Positions 9,944 through 16,804 of a stretch of DNA of 55,888 nucleotides are shown here, piece after piece. The stretch spans positions 1-55,888 of the forward strand of contig CAZRIP010000009.1 in the NCBI GenBank assembly GCA_964600165.1, written 5' to 3'. This stretch comes from CAZRIP01 sp964600165. GTDB lineage: Bacteria > Elusimicrobiota > Elusimicrobia > UBA1565 > UBA9628. The notes beneath the pieces were generated by a model. The model had not been told where the DNA came from and did no database searches. It was given only the letters and a program-made list of their open reading frames with translations. A program made the translations under genes and the position numbers. How positions within the stretch are numbered: position 1 is the stretch's first letter; every line of letters starts with the position of its first letter.

Positions 9944-9994
9944 CATTGATCGGAGCTCCTTGGGTCCCAGGACCCATAATGCGGCTCATCAATG
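9944..9994 (+). terminator. Nested inverted repeat after the ATP-grasp gene
   Basis: Outer arms CATTGAT (9944-9950) and ATCAATG (9988-9994) enclose an inner hairpin TGGGTCC (9961-9967) / GGACCCA (9970-9976). It begins 4 nt past the stop codon and ends just before the next promoter. There is no U tract, so termination is only inferred. Confidence 0.4.
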
Positions 9995-9998
9995 AAGC

Positions 9999-10004
9999 TA
10001 CAAT
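9999..10004 (+). promoter_or_regulatory. -10 element 6 nt before the 10011 start (leaderless)
   Basis: TACAAT is separated from the ATG at 10011 by six bases (CAATTC), with no ribosome binding site. No TTGACA-like hexamer is found 16-18 bp upstream. Confidence 0.5.
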
Positions 10005-10010
10005 CAATTC

Positions 10011-10475
10011 ATGATCAAACGAACGACGACTCACGCCTTTGTGACTTGCCTGGCCTTGCTGTGCGCCGCCGGCGCCATGGCCCAGACCGCGCCGAGCCCC
10101 TTTGACGCCAAGGTTCCCGCGAACATGCCGCAGTCCGACATCGTCCCCTCCATCGAGAGCGGGCTCAAGGCGCTGGCGAGCCTCAAGATGCCGGCGAAAT
10201 GCGTCTACAAGGACGCGGCGACGATGACGGAAGGCCCGAGCGACGAGGTCGCCAACATCGTCCCCGCCGCCTCGCTCGAAAAGGTCGATCCGGCCTGCAA
10301 GGGCGCGGCCCTGCCCCAACTCGTGCACGGCATCTACGACCGCAACGCCAAGATCGACACCAAGGTTTGGCTCACCCAACTCGGCGATCGCTTCGAGCGC
10401 CAGGGCTACAAGGTCGTTTCCAAGAGCATGACTCCCGGGCACGAGTTCACCGTTTGGTTCAAGGTCCGCGACTGA
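10011..10475 (+). CDS. Small secreted protein, unknown function
   Basis: A 154-aa exported protein: signal peptide MIKRTTTHAFVTCLALLCAAGAMA with the AxA-type cleavage site before QTAPSP, and a soluble domain with two Cys residues (near 64 and 97) that could form a disulfide in the periplasm. The C-terminal part (DTKVWLTQLGDRFERQGYKVVSKSMTPGHEFTVWFKVRD) has an alternating strand-helix look. No family recognised. The following lipoprotein gene overlaps its end, so the two are probably coexpressed. Confidence 0.7.
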   Translation: MIKRTTTHAFVTCLALLCAAGAMAQTAPSPFDAKVPANMPQSDIVPSIESGLKALASLKMPAKCVYKDAATMTEGPSDEVANIVPAASLEKVDPACKGAALPQLVHGIYDRNAKIDTKVWLTQLGDRFERQGYKVVSKSMTPGHEFTVWFKVRD

Positions 10476-10882
10476 AGGGCGCTCTACAAATCGGGCTCGC
10501 CGGGCTTTTGCTCATCGGCGCCGCCGGTTGCGGCTCGAGCCCGTACCGCAAGTCCTATCATCGCATCGCGAGCGCGCCGGCCTCCCTCGCGCCCTGCCGC
10601 CCCGACGAGCCCGGCGTCAACACGCCCGCCGACCCTCAAGCCGAGGGAGAGCGCCTGCGCGGCCTCGGCTACGTCTCGGTGGGCTACGTGTCTTTCAAGG
10701 GCGTCGCGCCGGACCCGGCGCGCGATCCGGACATCCTCGCCCAGGCGCGCCGCGTGGGCGCCTGCCGCGTGATCCTCTCGGCCAATCGCGGCGGCTCGCG
10801 CGAGGTCGGCTACGGGCCCGAGGATCGCCGCGTCGCCGTCTACGAAGTCTCGGCGATCTTCTTCGCCAAGCCCCTGAAATAA
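10454..10882 (+). CDS. Small lipoprotein, unknown function
   Basis: A roughly 142-aa predicted lipoprotein. The N-terminus has a positively charged start, a hydrophobic core (ALQIGLAGLLLIG) and a lipobox-like AAGC, giving a lipidated Cys near residue 27. The mature part contains AEGERLRGLGYVSVGYVSFKG and ILAQARRVGACRVILSANRGGSREVGYG, and ends VYEVSAIFFAKPLK. That pattern, with a repeated pair of strand-rich GY-V segments, is seen in small uncharacterised envelope lipoproteins that answer to no named family. The start is uncertain: TTG at 10454 gives the better charged region, while CTG at 10472 would overlap the upstream stop as CTGA. Confidence 0.65.
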   Translation: MVQGPRLKGALQIGLAGLLLIGAAGCGSSPYRKSYHRIASAPASLAPCRPDEPGVNTPADPQAEGERLRGLGYVSVGYVSFKGVAPDPARDPDILAQARRVGACRVILSANRGGSREVGYGPEDRRVAVYEVSAIFFAKPLK

Positions 10883-10889
10883 GCCGGGG

Positions 10890-12968
10890 CTAAGCCAGCG
10901 CCGCTTTCAACGCGTCGAGGAACTCCGCGCCGGAATGAAAGCGCTTGGCGCGGTCCGGCGCGAAAGCCCGCGCGAAGAATTCGTCGAGCGCCTTCTTGCC
11001 GGTCGCGAGATGATCGAAGCGCCCGTCGAGCTGGCGCCCGATGCTCTCGGCGTCGCCGCCGAACGCGAGCTTCCCGTTTAAAAGAAAGTAGACCGTCGCG
11101 CCGAGCGCGTAGAGGTCCGACTCCCGGCTCACCTCGCCGAACGCCTGCTCCGGCGGCATGTGCCCCGGCGTGCCGATGATGAGACTCGTGAGCGTTCGCC
11201 CCTCGCTGTTCATCGTCATGCGCGCGATGCCGAAATCCATCAGCATGACCCGCCCGGCCGCGATCATCAGGTTGTTCGCCTTGATGTCGCGGTGGATGAC
11301 GCCGCGGCCGTGCGCGTAGTCGAGCGCCTCGCAGACGGGCGTCACGATCTCGAGGCACTTGGCCGGCGGGAGCTTGCCCTCGCGCTTGACGAGGTCGTGC
11401 AAGGTCTCCCCTCTCACGAGCTCCATGACGAGGAAGAACTCGCCGCCGTCTTCGATCACGTCGTGGATCGCGACGATGTTCGGGTGCGTGAGCCCCGCCA
11501 TGAGCCGCGCTTCGTTCAAGAACCGATCGCGCTGCTTCGGGTCGGCCTTGAGCTCGCGGTTCATGCGCTTGAGCGCCACGGAGCGGTCGAGTTTGAGGTC
11601 GCGCGCCTCGAAGACCTCGCCCATCCCGCCTTTATCGAGCTTGCGCGCGATCTCGTAGCGGCCGGCGACGACGCTCGTCGGCGCCAGCGTGCTCGGCGCG
11701 TCACCCGGCACGGGCGCGATCTCGACGAGCTTGCCCGCGGGCCGGCCCAGCTCCGTCTCGCGCTTGGCGAAGAGGACGGCGAGAAAGAGCACGGCGAGGC
11801 CGCCCACGGCGGCGACGAGGACGAGGCTCAGGCGTCCCGAAAGCATCTGCTCCCAAGAAAAGCCCGCGGGCGCGGCCGGCGCCGGCGAGCCCTGCCCCCG
11901 GCGCGCGAGCGCCTCGGTGTAAAAGTGCTCGAAGCTCGGATCGAGCTCGGCCGCGTTCTTGATGTCGGCGAGGTACTGATCGTCGGGCTCGCCGAGCTTC
12001 TCGCGCGCGAGGCCTTTCTGCAGCCAGCCGACGGGGTCTTTCGGATTGACGTCGATCGCCTTCTGCGCGTCGGCGAGCGCGAGCTGCGGCTTGCCCGTCT
12101 CGTTGTAAGCGGTCGCGCGCACGCCGAGCAGCGAGCCGGCGTTGGGCTTGAGCTTGAGGCCCGCCGTGGCGTCGTCGATCGCCCCGTCATAGCGCTCGAG
12201 CATGAGCCCGGCGAAGGCGCGCTGCATGTAGGCGCGCGGGTTGTCGGGGAGCCGCTTGAGCGCCTCGGTCGCCTTGGCGTACATCGCCTCGTAGTCGCCG
12301 AGCTGGGCGGTGGCGTCGGCCTGCTTCATCTCGCCGACGGTGGTCGAGAAGCCCTCGGGGCGGTTGACGGGCGAAGCCGCGCGCTCTTTCTCCAGGATCG
12401 CGGCGATCTCCGGCGCCGGCGGCGCGCCCGGCTCGATCTTCACTGCGATTTGCTCGGGGATGTTTTTTTCGCGCGTGAGCTTCTCGATGGCCTGCGCCGT
12501 CTCGTTGTCGGGATCGAGCTTGAGCGCCTCGACGGCGTCGTCGTGCGCCTTCGCGTAATCCCGGCCGGCGGCGTAGGCGAGCGCGCGGGTCCGAAGCGCG
12601 TCCGCGGCCTCGGCCGGCGCGGCGTTCTGCTCGCGCGCGAGCGTCACGGCCCTGTCGCCGTAGGAGACGGCTTTCTTCGAATCGCCCGCTTGCACGAAAT
12701 AATTCGAGGCGAGCTGCTGGGCGCCGCGGTCGCCGCCTAAATCTTGCGCTCCGGAATCGACCGTGCGGTTGTTGTTCTCGATCGTCTGCTGGAGTCCTAA
12801 ACGCTGCACTCCGGTCGAGTTAGGCATTTGTTGGAGAGCGCTGCCCGTCGTTGTGAATGCCAAATTGACTTGAATTTCGTATTCCGCAAAACCATGTTTG
12901 ATCCTCTTTTGGGCCGAACACGGCGTCACAAGGACAAAGCCAAGGACGAAAAGTGCCCCGCTCCGCAT
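10890..12968 (-). CDS. Transmembrane Ser/Thr protein kinase with periplasmic TPR domain
   Basis: The 692-aa product starts with a signal peptide (MRSGALFVLGFVLVTPCSA), followed by TPR-like helical repeats (about 105-170 and 215-345, for example YDGAIDDATAGLKLKPNAGSL), one transmembrane helix (about 378-400) and a C-terminal Hanks-type kinase (about 430-690). All kinase motifs are there: Gly loop DKGGMGEVFEARD, VALK lysine, HRDIKANN, DFG and a PPE variant of APE. This orders the domains opposite to PknB, where the kinase is N-terminal and the sensor is outside at the C-terminus. The topology fits periplasmic sensing through TPRs and cytoplasmic phosphorylation. The frame stays open upstream to 13310, but that stretch overlaps the divergent gene and lacks a signal peptide. 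Confidence 0.9.
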   Translation of the reverse strand: MRSGALFVLGFVLVTPCSAQKRIKHGFAEYEIQVNLAFTTTGSALQQMPNSTGVQRLGLQQTIENNNRTVDSGAQDLGGDRGAQQLASNYFVQAGDSKKAVSYGDRAVTLAREQNAAPAEAADALRTRALAYAAGRDYAKAHDDAVEALKLDPDNETAQAIEKLTREKNIPEQIAVKIEPGAPPAPEIAAILEKERAASPVNRPEGFSTTVGEMKQADATAQLGDYEAMYAKATEALKRLPDNPRAYMQRAFAGLMLERYDGAIDDATAGLKLKPNAGSLLGVRATAYNETGKPQLALADAQKAIDVNPKDPVGWLQKGLAREKLGEPDDQYLADIKNAAELDPSFEHFYTEALARRGQGSPAPAAPAGFSWEQMLSGRLSLVLVAAVGGLAVLFLAVLFAKRETELGRPAGKLVEIAPVPGDAPSTLAPTSVVAGRYEIARKLDKGGMGEVFEARDLKLDRSVALKRMNRELKADPKQRDRFLNEARLMAGLTHPNIVAIHDVIEDGGEFFLVMELVRGETLHDLVKREGKLPPAKCLEIVTPVCEALDYAHGRGVIHRDIKANNLMIAAGRVMLMDFGIARMTMNSEGRTLTSLIIGTPGHMPPEQAFGEVSRESDLYALGATVYFLLNGKLAFGGDAESIGRQLDGRFDHLATGKKALDEFFARAFAPDRAKRFHSGAEFLDALKAALA

Positions 12969-12972
12969 GTTG

Positions 12973-12978
12973 TAAAAT
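12973..12978 (+). promoter_or_regulatory. -10 element 6 nt before the 12985 start (leaderless)
   Basis: TAAAAT is followed by six bases (GCGCTC) and then the ATG at 12985. It lies in the 16-bp gap between this gene and the divergent kinase gene, so the two start regions are essentially fused. Confidence 0.5.
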
Positions 12979-12984
12979 GCGCTC

Positions 12985-13497
12985 ATGGTCAAATCGCTTT
13001 CCGCGTTAATTATTATGGGATTGGCCGGTCTTGTCAATGCGGCGGAACACAAATCTCTCAGGGCTCTTATCAAGGAAGCCGAAAACTCGGGCGAAGCCTG
13101 GAACGCAAATTCCGATGATTCTTCCTTCGGCGCTATACCGGCAGGCACGCCGGGCAAGGCTCTCGAAGTCGACGCCGCTCTCACTACCGACGGCGCGACG
13201 CATGACTTCATTGTCTTCGAAAAGGATAACCGACCGATCGGCGTGCTTTTCGATGTCATTCGTGAAGGAAGTCGGAGAGTCGAACACCTCAACTTGGTTT
13301 GCGCCGCCAACGGGAAGCTAAATCGTTGCTATAACCAAATCGGTGAGAATGACGCTTCGGGGAAACCAATTCGCGGATCTGCCGCGACGACGCCCCTCAG
13401 TTCAAAGGATCACAAGATGAGCGCCGCCCTCCATCACGAACTCGATTTCTGGCTGAAGGGAATGTACCGCAAGACGGCCGCGAAGCCCGCGAGCTGA
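12985..13497 (+). CDS. Small secreted protein divergent from the kinase
   Basis: A 170-aa protein with signal peptide MVKSLSALIIMGLAGLVNA and a periplasmic domain holding two Cys residues in VCAANGKLNRCYNQIGE, likely a disulfide. The rest (GAIPAGTPGKALEVDAAL, DFIVFEKDNRPIGVLFDV) suggests a small beta-rich fold, but I do not recognise a family. Only 16 bp separate it from the divergent TPR kinase, which suggests shared regulation and possibly a functional link. Local base composition is noticeably less GC-rich than the neighbours (for example 12985-13130), which may point to recent acquisition or different selection. Confidence 0.7.
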   Translation: MVKSLSALIIMGLAGLVNAAEHKSLRALIKEAENSGEAWNANSDDSSFGAIPAGTPGKALEVDAALTTDGATHDFIVFEKDNRPIGVLFDVIREGSRRVEHLNLVCAANGKLNRCYNQIGENDASGKPIRGSAATTPLSSKDHKMSAALHHELDFWLKGMYRKTAAKPAS

Positions 13498-13513
13498 GGG
13501 GCCGCAGGCTCTC

Positions 13514-13547
13514 CGTTGGTCCGGTGCCTTAAAGCCTCGGACCAACG
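13514..13547 (+). terminator. Hairpin downstream of the 12985 gene
   Basis: Arms CGTTGGTCCG (13514-13523) and CGGACCAACG (13538-13547) pair perfectly 17 nt past the stop. No T run follows, so a factor-independent terminator is possible but not certain. The remaining bases to 13650 show no gene that I can support. Confidence 0.45.
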
Positions 13548-13652
13548 ATCTGTCCCAAAACCCTCCTCGGAAACCCAGAATTTCGCATCGGGCATATAGA
13601 ACCGACGCCGCAAGCCGGACTCGGCACCCGCCGCGCGGCGGATAGACAAGCC

Positions 13653-13681
13653 TGGACATCCCGCGCGTTCGGGGCTACACT
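13653..13681 (+). promoter_or_regulatory. Promoter of the 13688 gene, leaderless layout
   Basis: TGGACA (13653-13658), a 17-bp spacer and TACACT (13676-13681) form a good promoter. The ATG follows after exactly six bases (CCCGTC), so the transcript should begin at or next to the start codon. Confidence 0.7.
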
Positions 13682-13687
13682 CCCGTC

Positions 13688-14401
13688 ATGCGATTCGCCC
13701 TTCTGGCCGTGCTGCTGTTGCTGCCGGTCTCGACCCTCTCCGCCGCCGCCGGCGAGAAGCTCGACATGCGCTTCAATCACGAGGGCCGCGTCTTTCACAA
13801 GCTCGCCGAGATCGAGGAAGGGACCGATCTCGACCTGTCGATCCCTCTGCAAAGCGAGGACAAGTCGTCGAGCGTCCTCTTGAAGCTGCGCGCGAGCCTT
13901 CAGCCCGTCGACGCCTTCGGACGCGGCACCCTCCTTTATAAGATGTCTCTCCACGGCGCGGGCGACGCGCTGCTCTTGGAGAGCGCCGCGACCGTCTACG
14001 TCCGGCACGGGACGTACTCGAAGATCGCCGAGTGCGGCGGCTGGGATTTCAACCTCGGGCTCAACACCAAGGACAAATCGGGCCTGCGCACCAACGACGA
14101 CATGGTCACGGTGACCGCGAAGTCGGCGCGCGGCGACCAGAAATGTCAGATGCACATCAAGCCCGGCGCGAACGGCAAAATGGCGGCGCAGCTTTACGAC
14201 GACGAAGGAAAGCCCCAAGTGTTCTCGTTCAAGCTCAGCCCGGGCGACGAGCAGCAGTTCGGCGGGACGTTCAACGTCGGCTACGAGCTCAAGTTCCCGG
14301 GCTATGCGACGCAGGGCGTGGTGGCGCTCGCGCCGCGCCACGGCCAGACGATCAAGCAGGGCAGCCGCGCCGCCTACGTTTGGCTCAGCCAAGACAATTG
14401 A
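13688..14401 (+). CDS. Secreted beta-rich protein, unknown function
   Basis: A 237-aa exported protein with signal peptide MRFALLAVLLLLPVSTLSAAAG. The mature part alternates short strands (DLDLSIPLQSEDK, SSVLLKLRASLQPV, VTVTAKSARGDQKCQMHI) and has two Cys residues (near 117 and 156). The overall look is a beta-sandwich envelope protein. No known family recognised. It sits between the 12985 gene and an LPP20-type lipoprotein and has its own strong promoter. Confidence 0.7.
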   Translation: MRFALLAVLLLLPVSTLSAAAGEKLDMRFNHEGRVFHKLAEIEEGTDLDLSIPLQSEDKSSSVLLKLRASLQPVDAFGRGTLLYKMSLHGAGDALLLESAATVYVRHGTYSKIAECGGWDFNLGLNTKDKSGLRTNDDMVTVTAKSARGDQKCQMHIKPGANGKMAAQLYDDEGKPQVFSFKLSPGDEQQFGGTFNVGYELKFPGYATQGVVALAPRHGQTIKQGSRAAYVWLSQDN

Positions 14402-14403
14402 TC

Positions 14404-14432
14404 TTGACACCCTTTGGAAGCGGGTCTATACT
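14404..14432 (+). promoter_or_regulatory. Consensus promoter of the LPP20-like gene
   Basis: TTGACA (14404-14409), exactly 17 bp, then TATACT (14427-14432). It begins 2 nt after the stop codon of the preceding gene. This is one of the best housekeeping promoters in the window. Confidence 0.8.
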
Positions 14433-14449
14433 GGCCGCGTCTGGGGGTC

Positions 14450-15460
14450 ATGCCGATGAAATCCTTCGCCAATGTCCTAGCCGCCGCCCTTCTCGCCGCG
14501 CCGCTCCCCGCCTTCGCCGCCGATCGTCCTGACTGGCTTTCGGGCCAGAGCCCCGAATTTCCGGCGGGCGCTTACGTCACGGGCGTCGGCGAGGGGCCGA
14601 CTCAGGAAAAGGCCGCCGACAAAGCGCGCGCCGAGCTCGCGAAATCGCTCAGCATGAGCATCGAGGCCACGAGCCGGGCCTCCGCCAGTGAAAGCTCGGA
14701 TGGAAAATCATCGAGCTTTTCGCAGGACGTCTCCGACGACGTGCGCACCTCGACCAACAAGGTCTTGGACGGCGTGACGATCGCCAAATACTGGCAGGGC
14801 CCCGACGGCTACTACGCGCTCGCCACGCTCGATCGCGGGCACAGCCTCAAGATCATCCGCGATAAGCTCGAGGAGTTCGACCGCGACTTCGCGACGGCCG
14901 AAGGCCAGCTCAAGAAGCTCGACGGAAAGTTCGCGCGCCTGCGCGTGGCGCTCCAGCTCGTCCACATCGCGCGCGACCGCCGCCGGCTCAACGCGGATTA
15001 CCGGATCTTGAACCCCGAGGGGCGGGGCCTCGCCGCGCCGGCGGGCGCGGCGGACGCCGTCGCGAAGGCGCGCAGGGCCGTGGCCGCGATCACGGTCCAA
15101 GTCGCCGCCGACGGGCCGCACCCCGAGAAGCTCCAAGCGCGCCTGATCGACGGCTTGACGACCTTCGGCCTCAAGGCGGTCGAGAAATCCGACCGCGCCG
15201 GCGACATCGTCATCGAGGCGAAGGCCGACGCCGAGAAGCTCCCGCCCGAGGACCTCACCTGGTACTGGGCCAAGGGCACGATCGTCGTTCGCCTGAGCTA
15301 CGGAAGCACGGGCGAGGTCTTCTCGCGCTTCGAGGAGTCCGGGCAAGAAGCCGCCAGGGACCCGGGCTCCTCGATCGACGCGGTGACCGCGCGCCTGGGC
15401 GACGAAGCCGCCGCCCACGCGTTCAAGACGATCACGACCGCCGAGCTCGCCGACGACTGA
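14450..15460 (+). CDS. LPP20-family-like envelope protein
   Basis: A 336-aa exported protein. The N-terminal third has the LPP20 pattern: PDWLSG....GAYVTGVGEGPTQEKAADKARAELAKSLSMSIEATS, in which amphipathic AxxxA helices follow a G-x-G-x-G loop. A central segment (FDRDFATAEGQLKKLDGKF) is helical, and the C-terminal half (ITVQVAADGPHPEKLQARL, IVVRLSYGSTGEVFSRFEE) looks like a beta-alpha domain seen in related Gram-negative envelope proteins. The signal peptide ends AFA without a lipobox Cys, so it is probably soluble or loosely attached. The start is ATG 14450 or 14456; both are in frame and preceded by GGGGGT. Confidence 0.75.
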   Translation: MPMKSFANVLAAALLAAPLPAFAADRPDWLSGQSPEFPAGAYVTGVGEGPTQEKAADKARAELAKSLSMSIEATSRASASESSDGKSSSFSQDVSDDVRTSTNKVLDGVTIAKYWQGPDGYYALATLDRGHSLKIIRDKLEEFDRDFATAEGQLKKLDGKFARLRVALQLVHIARDRRRLNADYRILNPEGRGLAAPAGAADAVAKARRAVAAITVQVAADGPHPEKLQARLIDGLTTFGLKAVEKSDRAGDIVIEAKADAEKLPPEDLTWYWAKGTIVVRLSYGSTGEVFSRFEESGQEAARDPGSSIDAVTARLGDEAAAHAFKTITTAELADD

Positions 15461-15472
15461 CCGCCGCGCGAG

Positions 15473-15931
15473 CTATTGGCTGTCGCCGTCTTGCGCCGGC
15501 GCCCCGGGAGGCGGCGGCGCGGCAGGCGCGCCTTCCGTTCCCTCGGCTCCCGGCTGCGGCGGCGCGCGATGCCCCATGCCCGGCCCGATGCCGGCGTGCG
15601 CGCGCATCATGCGCCACTGGTCGAACTTTTCCTTTTGATCGTCGTTGAGCACGGCGCGAATCTTCTCGTCGGTGTCCCACTCGAGCTTGTGGACCTTTTT
15701 CTCGAGCTCCATGCGCTGGGGCATCGATTGCTCGAGGATCTCCTGGACCTTTTTCTTTTGATCCTCGGCCAGGCTGAAGGCCTTGGCCAAATGATCCGTC
15801 ATGTGCTCGGTCATCTTGGCGGCCATCAACTTGGGGTCGGCGTCCTTCATCGGGCCGGGCTTGTCCGCGGCCGCCCCGGCGACGGCCGGCAGCGCGGCCA
15901 GAAGCATGCTCAACGCCAGCGTGGTTTTCAT
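15473..15931 (-). CDS. CpxP/Spy-like periplasmic protein
   Basis: A 152-aa protein with signal peptide MKTTLALSMLLAALPAVAGA, then a helical, charged, Met-rich domain (KLMAAKMTEHMTDHLAKAF, EDQKKKVQEILEQSMPQRM, DDQKEKFDQWRMMRAH) followed by a Pro/Ala/Gly tail. Helical LTxxQ-like repeats followed by a short tail are typical of the CpxP/Spy/ZraP group of periplasmic chaperones and metal sensors. The exact LTxxQ motif is only partly kept (SLAEDQ, VLNDDQ). An ATG at 15931 starts the signal peptide; the frame is open upstream to 16000 but lacks a sensible N-terminus. Confidence 0.7.
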   Translation of the reverse strand: MKTTLALSMLLAALPAVAGAAADKPGPMKDADPKLMAAKMTEHMTDHLAKAFSLAEDQKKKVQEILEQSMPQRMELEKKVHKLEWDTDEKIRAVLNDDQKEKFDQWRMMRAHAGIGPGMGHRAPPQPGAEGTEGAPAAPPPPGAPAQDGDSQ

Positions 15932-15938
15932 GCTCAGC

Positions 15939-15984
15939 AGGATAACACGCGGGTATTGACAATTCAAGGGGGCGGGCTTAAACT
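15939..15984. promoter_or_regulatory. Overlapping divergent promoters
   Basis: Minus strand: TTGAAT (15967-15962), 17 bp, TATCCT (15944-15939), with the ATG of the CpxP/Spy-like gene 7 nt later. Plus strand: TTGACA (15956-15961), 17 bp, TAAACT (15979-15984), serving the gene at 16012. The two -35 boxes are adjacent and each spacer covers the other promoter, so polymerases should compete. Confidence 0.7.
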
Positions 15985-16011
15985 GCGCTTGTCGCTCCAC
16001 CGGAGGACATC

Positions 16012-16254
16012 ATGACCGCGTTCCCTCAGCTCTTCGCCCGCTCGCTCATCGCCTTGACCGCCGGCACGCTCATGTGGGCCAAGCAGCTCGCCGGACCCCG
16101 GAAGCCCGCGCCCTCGACGCGCGGCAAGCTCGAGCTGTCGCGCGCGCTCGCGGAGCCGGGCAAGATGTCCAAGTCAGACCTGCGCGCCGCCAAAAAGGCA
16201 TGGGGCCGGGATTCGGCGAAGATGCTCGAGATCCTTCGCGACTCTTCCGATTAG
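16012..16254 (+). CDS. Small single-span membrane or exported protein
   Basis: An 80-aa protein with one hydrophobic segment (FARSLIALTAGTLMWA) and a basic soluble remainder rich in Ala, Lys and Arg (GKLELSRALAEPGKMSKSDLRAAKKAWGRDSAKM). It may be membrane-anchored. A good ribosome site (CGGAGGA) precedes the ATG and a consensus promoter lies upstream. Its end overlaps the DUF5989-like gene by 4 bp on the opposite strand. No family recognised. Confidence 0.7.
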   Translation: MTAFPQLFARSLIALTAGTLMWAKQLAGPRKPAPSTRGKLELSRALAEPGKMSKSDLRAAKKAWGRDSAKMLEILRDSSD

Positions 16255-16415
16255 AAGAGCGTGTAGATGAACGGGGCCACGGCCGAGGTCTCGGTGAACA
16301 CCAGCAGCAGGCCGAAAAGCACGAAGAGGATGATGAGCGGCGCGAGCCAGTAGCGCTTGCGCACCTTCAAGAACGCCCACAGCTCGCTCAAGAACCGCAG
16401 TCTCGATCTCGCCAT
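16251..16415 (-). CDS. DUF5989-like small membrane protein
   Basis: A 54-aa protein with a basic N-terminus (MARSRLRFLSELWAFLKVRKRYW), one hydrophobic span (LAPLIILFVLFGLLLVF) and the tail TETSAVAPFIYTLF. This short shape, immediately after an SxtJ-like protein and a carbamoyltransferase, matches the DUF5989 family known from such clusters. Its ATG overlaps the stop of the preceding gene (TAATG), so translation is coupled. It probably assists the carbamoyltransferase or the membrane assembly around it; its function is unknown. Confidence 0.75.
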   Translation of the reverse strand: MARSRLRFLSELWAFLKVRKRYWLAPLIILFVLFGLLLVFTETSAVAPFIYTLF

Positions 16416-16804
16416 TAGAATTGCCTCTCGTAGCTCGTCAGGTCCTCGCCCGACGTGCGCTTCTTCCAGTAGCTTCCCGGCCCCCAGGCGCGCTCCAGCG
16501 GATCGCCCGCCCACAAGCGCCGGACCAGGGCAAAAGGCGTCAGCACCAGATAATACACGATCAAGAGCATGACGAAAGTGTTGACCTTGCCGACGGCCCG
16601 CGCGACGACGAGCCAGCGGCGCTCGACGGGCTCGAGCGCGGCGGGAGCGGCGAGGGCGGCCGCGGCCGACGCCGCGCCGAGGACCCATAACGCGGAGGCG
16701 AAGGAGACGTGCCATTTGGCCTTCAAGCGCCAACCCAGGAACGCGAGCAGCGCGCCGAGCACGAGGCCGAAGATGCGCAGGTCCTTCTTTCTCTTTTGAT
16801 CCAT
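16415..16804 (-). CDS. SxtJ-like membrane protein
   Basis: A 129-aa protein with three or four membrane spans (IFGLVLGALLAFLGW, SFASALWVLGAASAAAAL, VNTFVMLLIVYYLVLTPFAL) and a polar tail WGPGSYWKKRTSGEDLTSYERQF that is typical of the SxtJ family. Its ATG overlaps the carbamoyltransferase stop (ATGA). The name comes from saxitoxin clusters, but in most bacteria the family occurs in surface-polysaccharide loci. A role with the carbamoyltransferase is inferred from conserved neighbourhood only. Confidence 0.75.
   Translation of the reverse strand: MDQKRKKDLRIFGLVLGALLAFLGWRLKAKWHVSFASALWVLGAASAAAALAAPAALEPVERRWLVVARAVGKVNTFVMLLIVYYLVLTPFALVRRLWAGDPLERAWGPGSYWKKRTSGEDLTSYERQF

Noticed and set aside
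10890..13310. A longer kinase starting far upstream of 12968
   Set aside because: The extra 114 codons run opposite the 12985 gene and lack any domain, while the chosen ATG opens a clear signal peptide.
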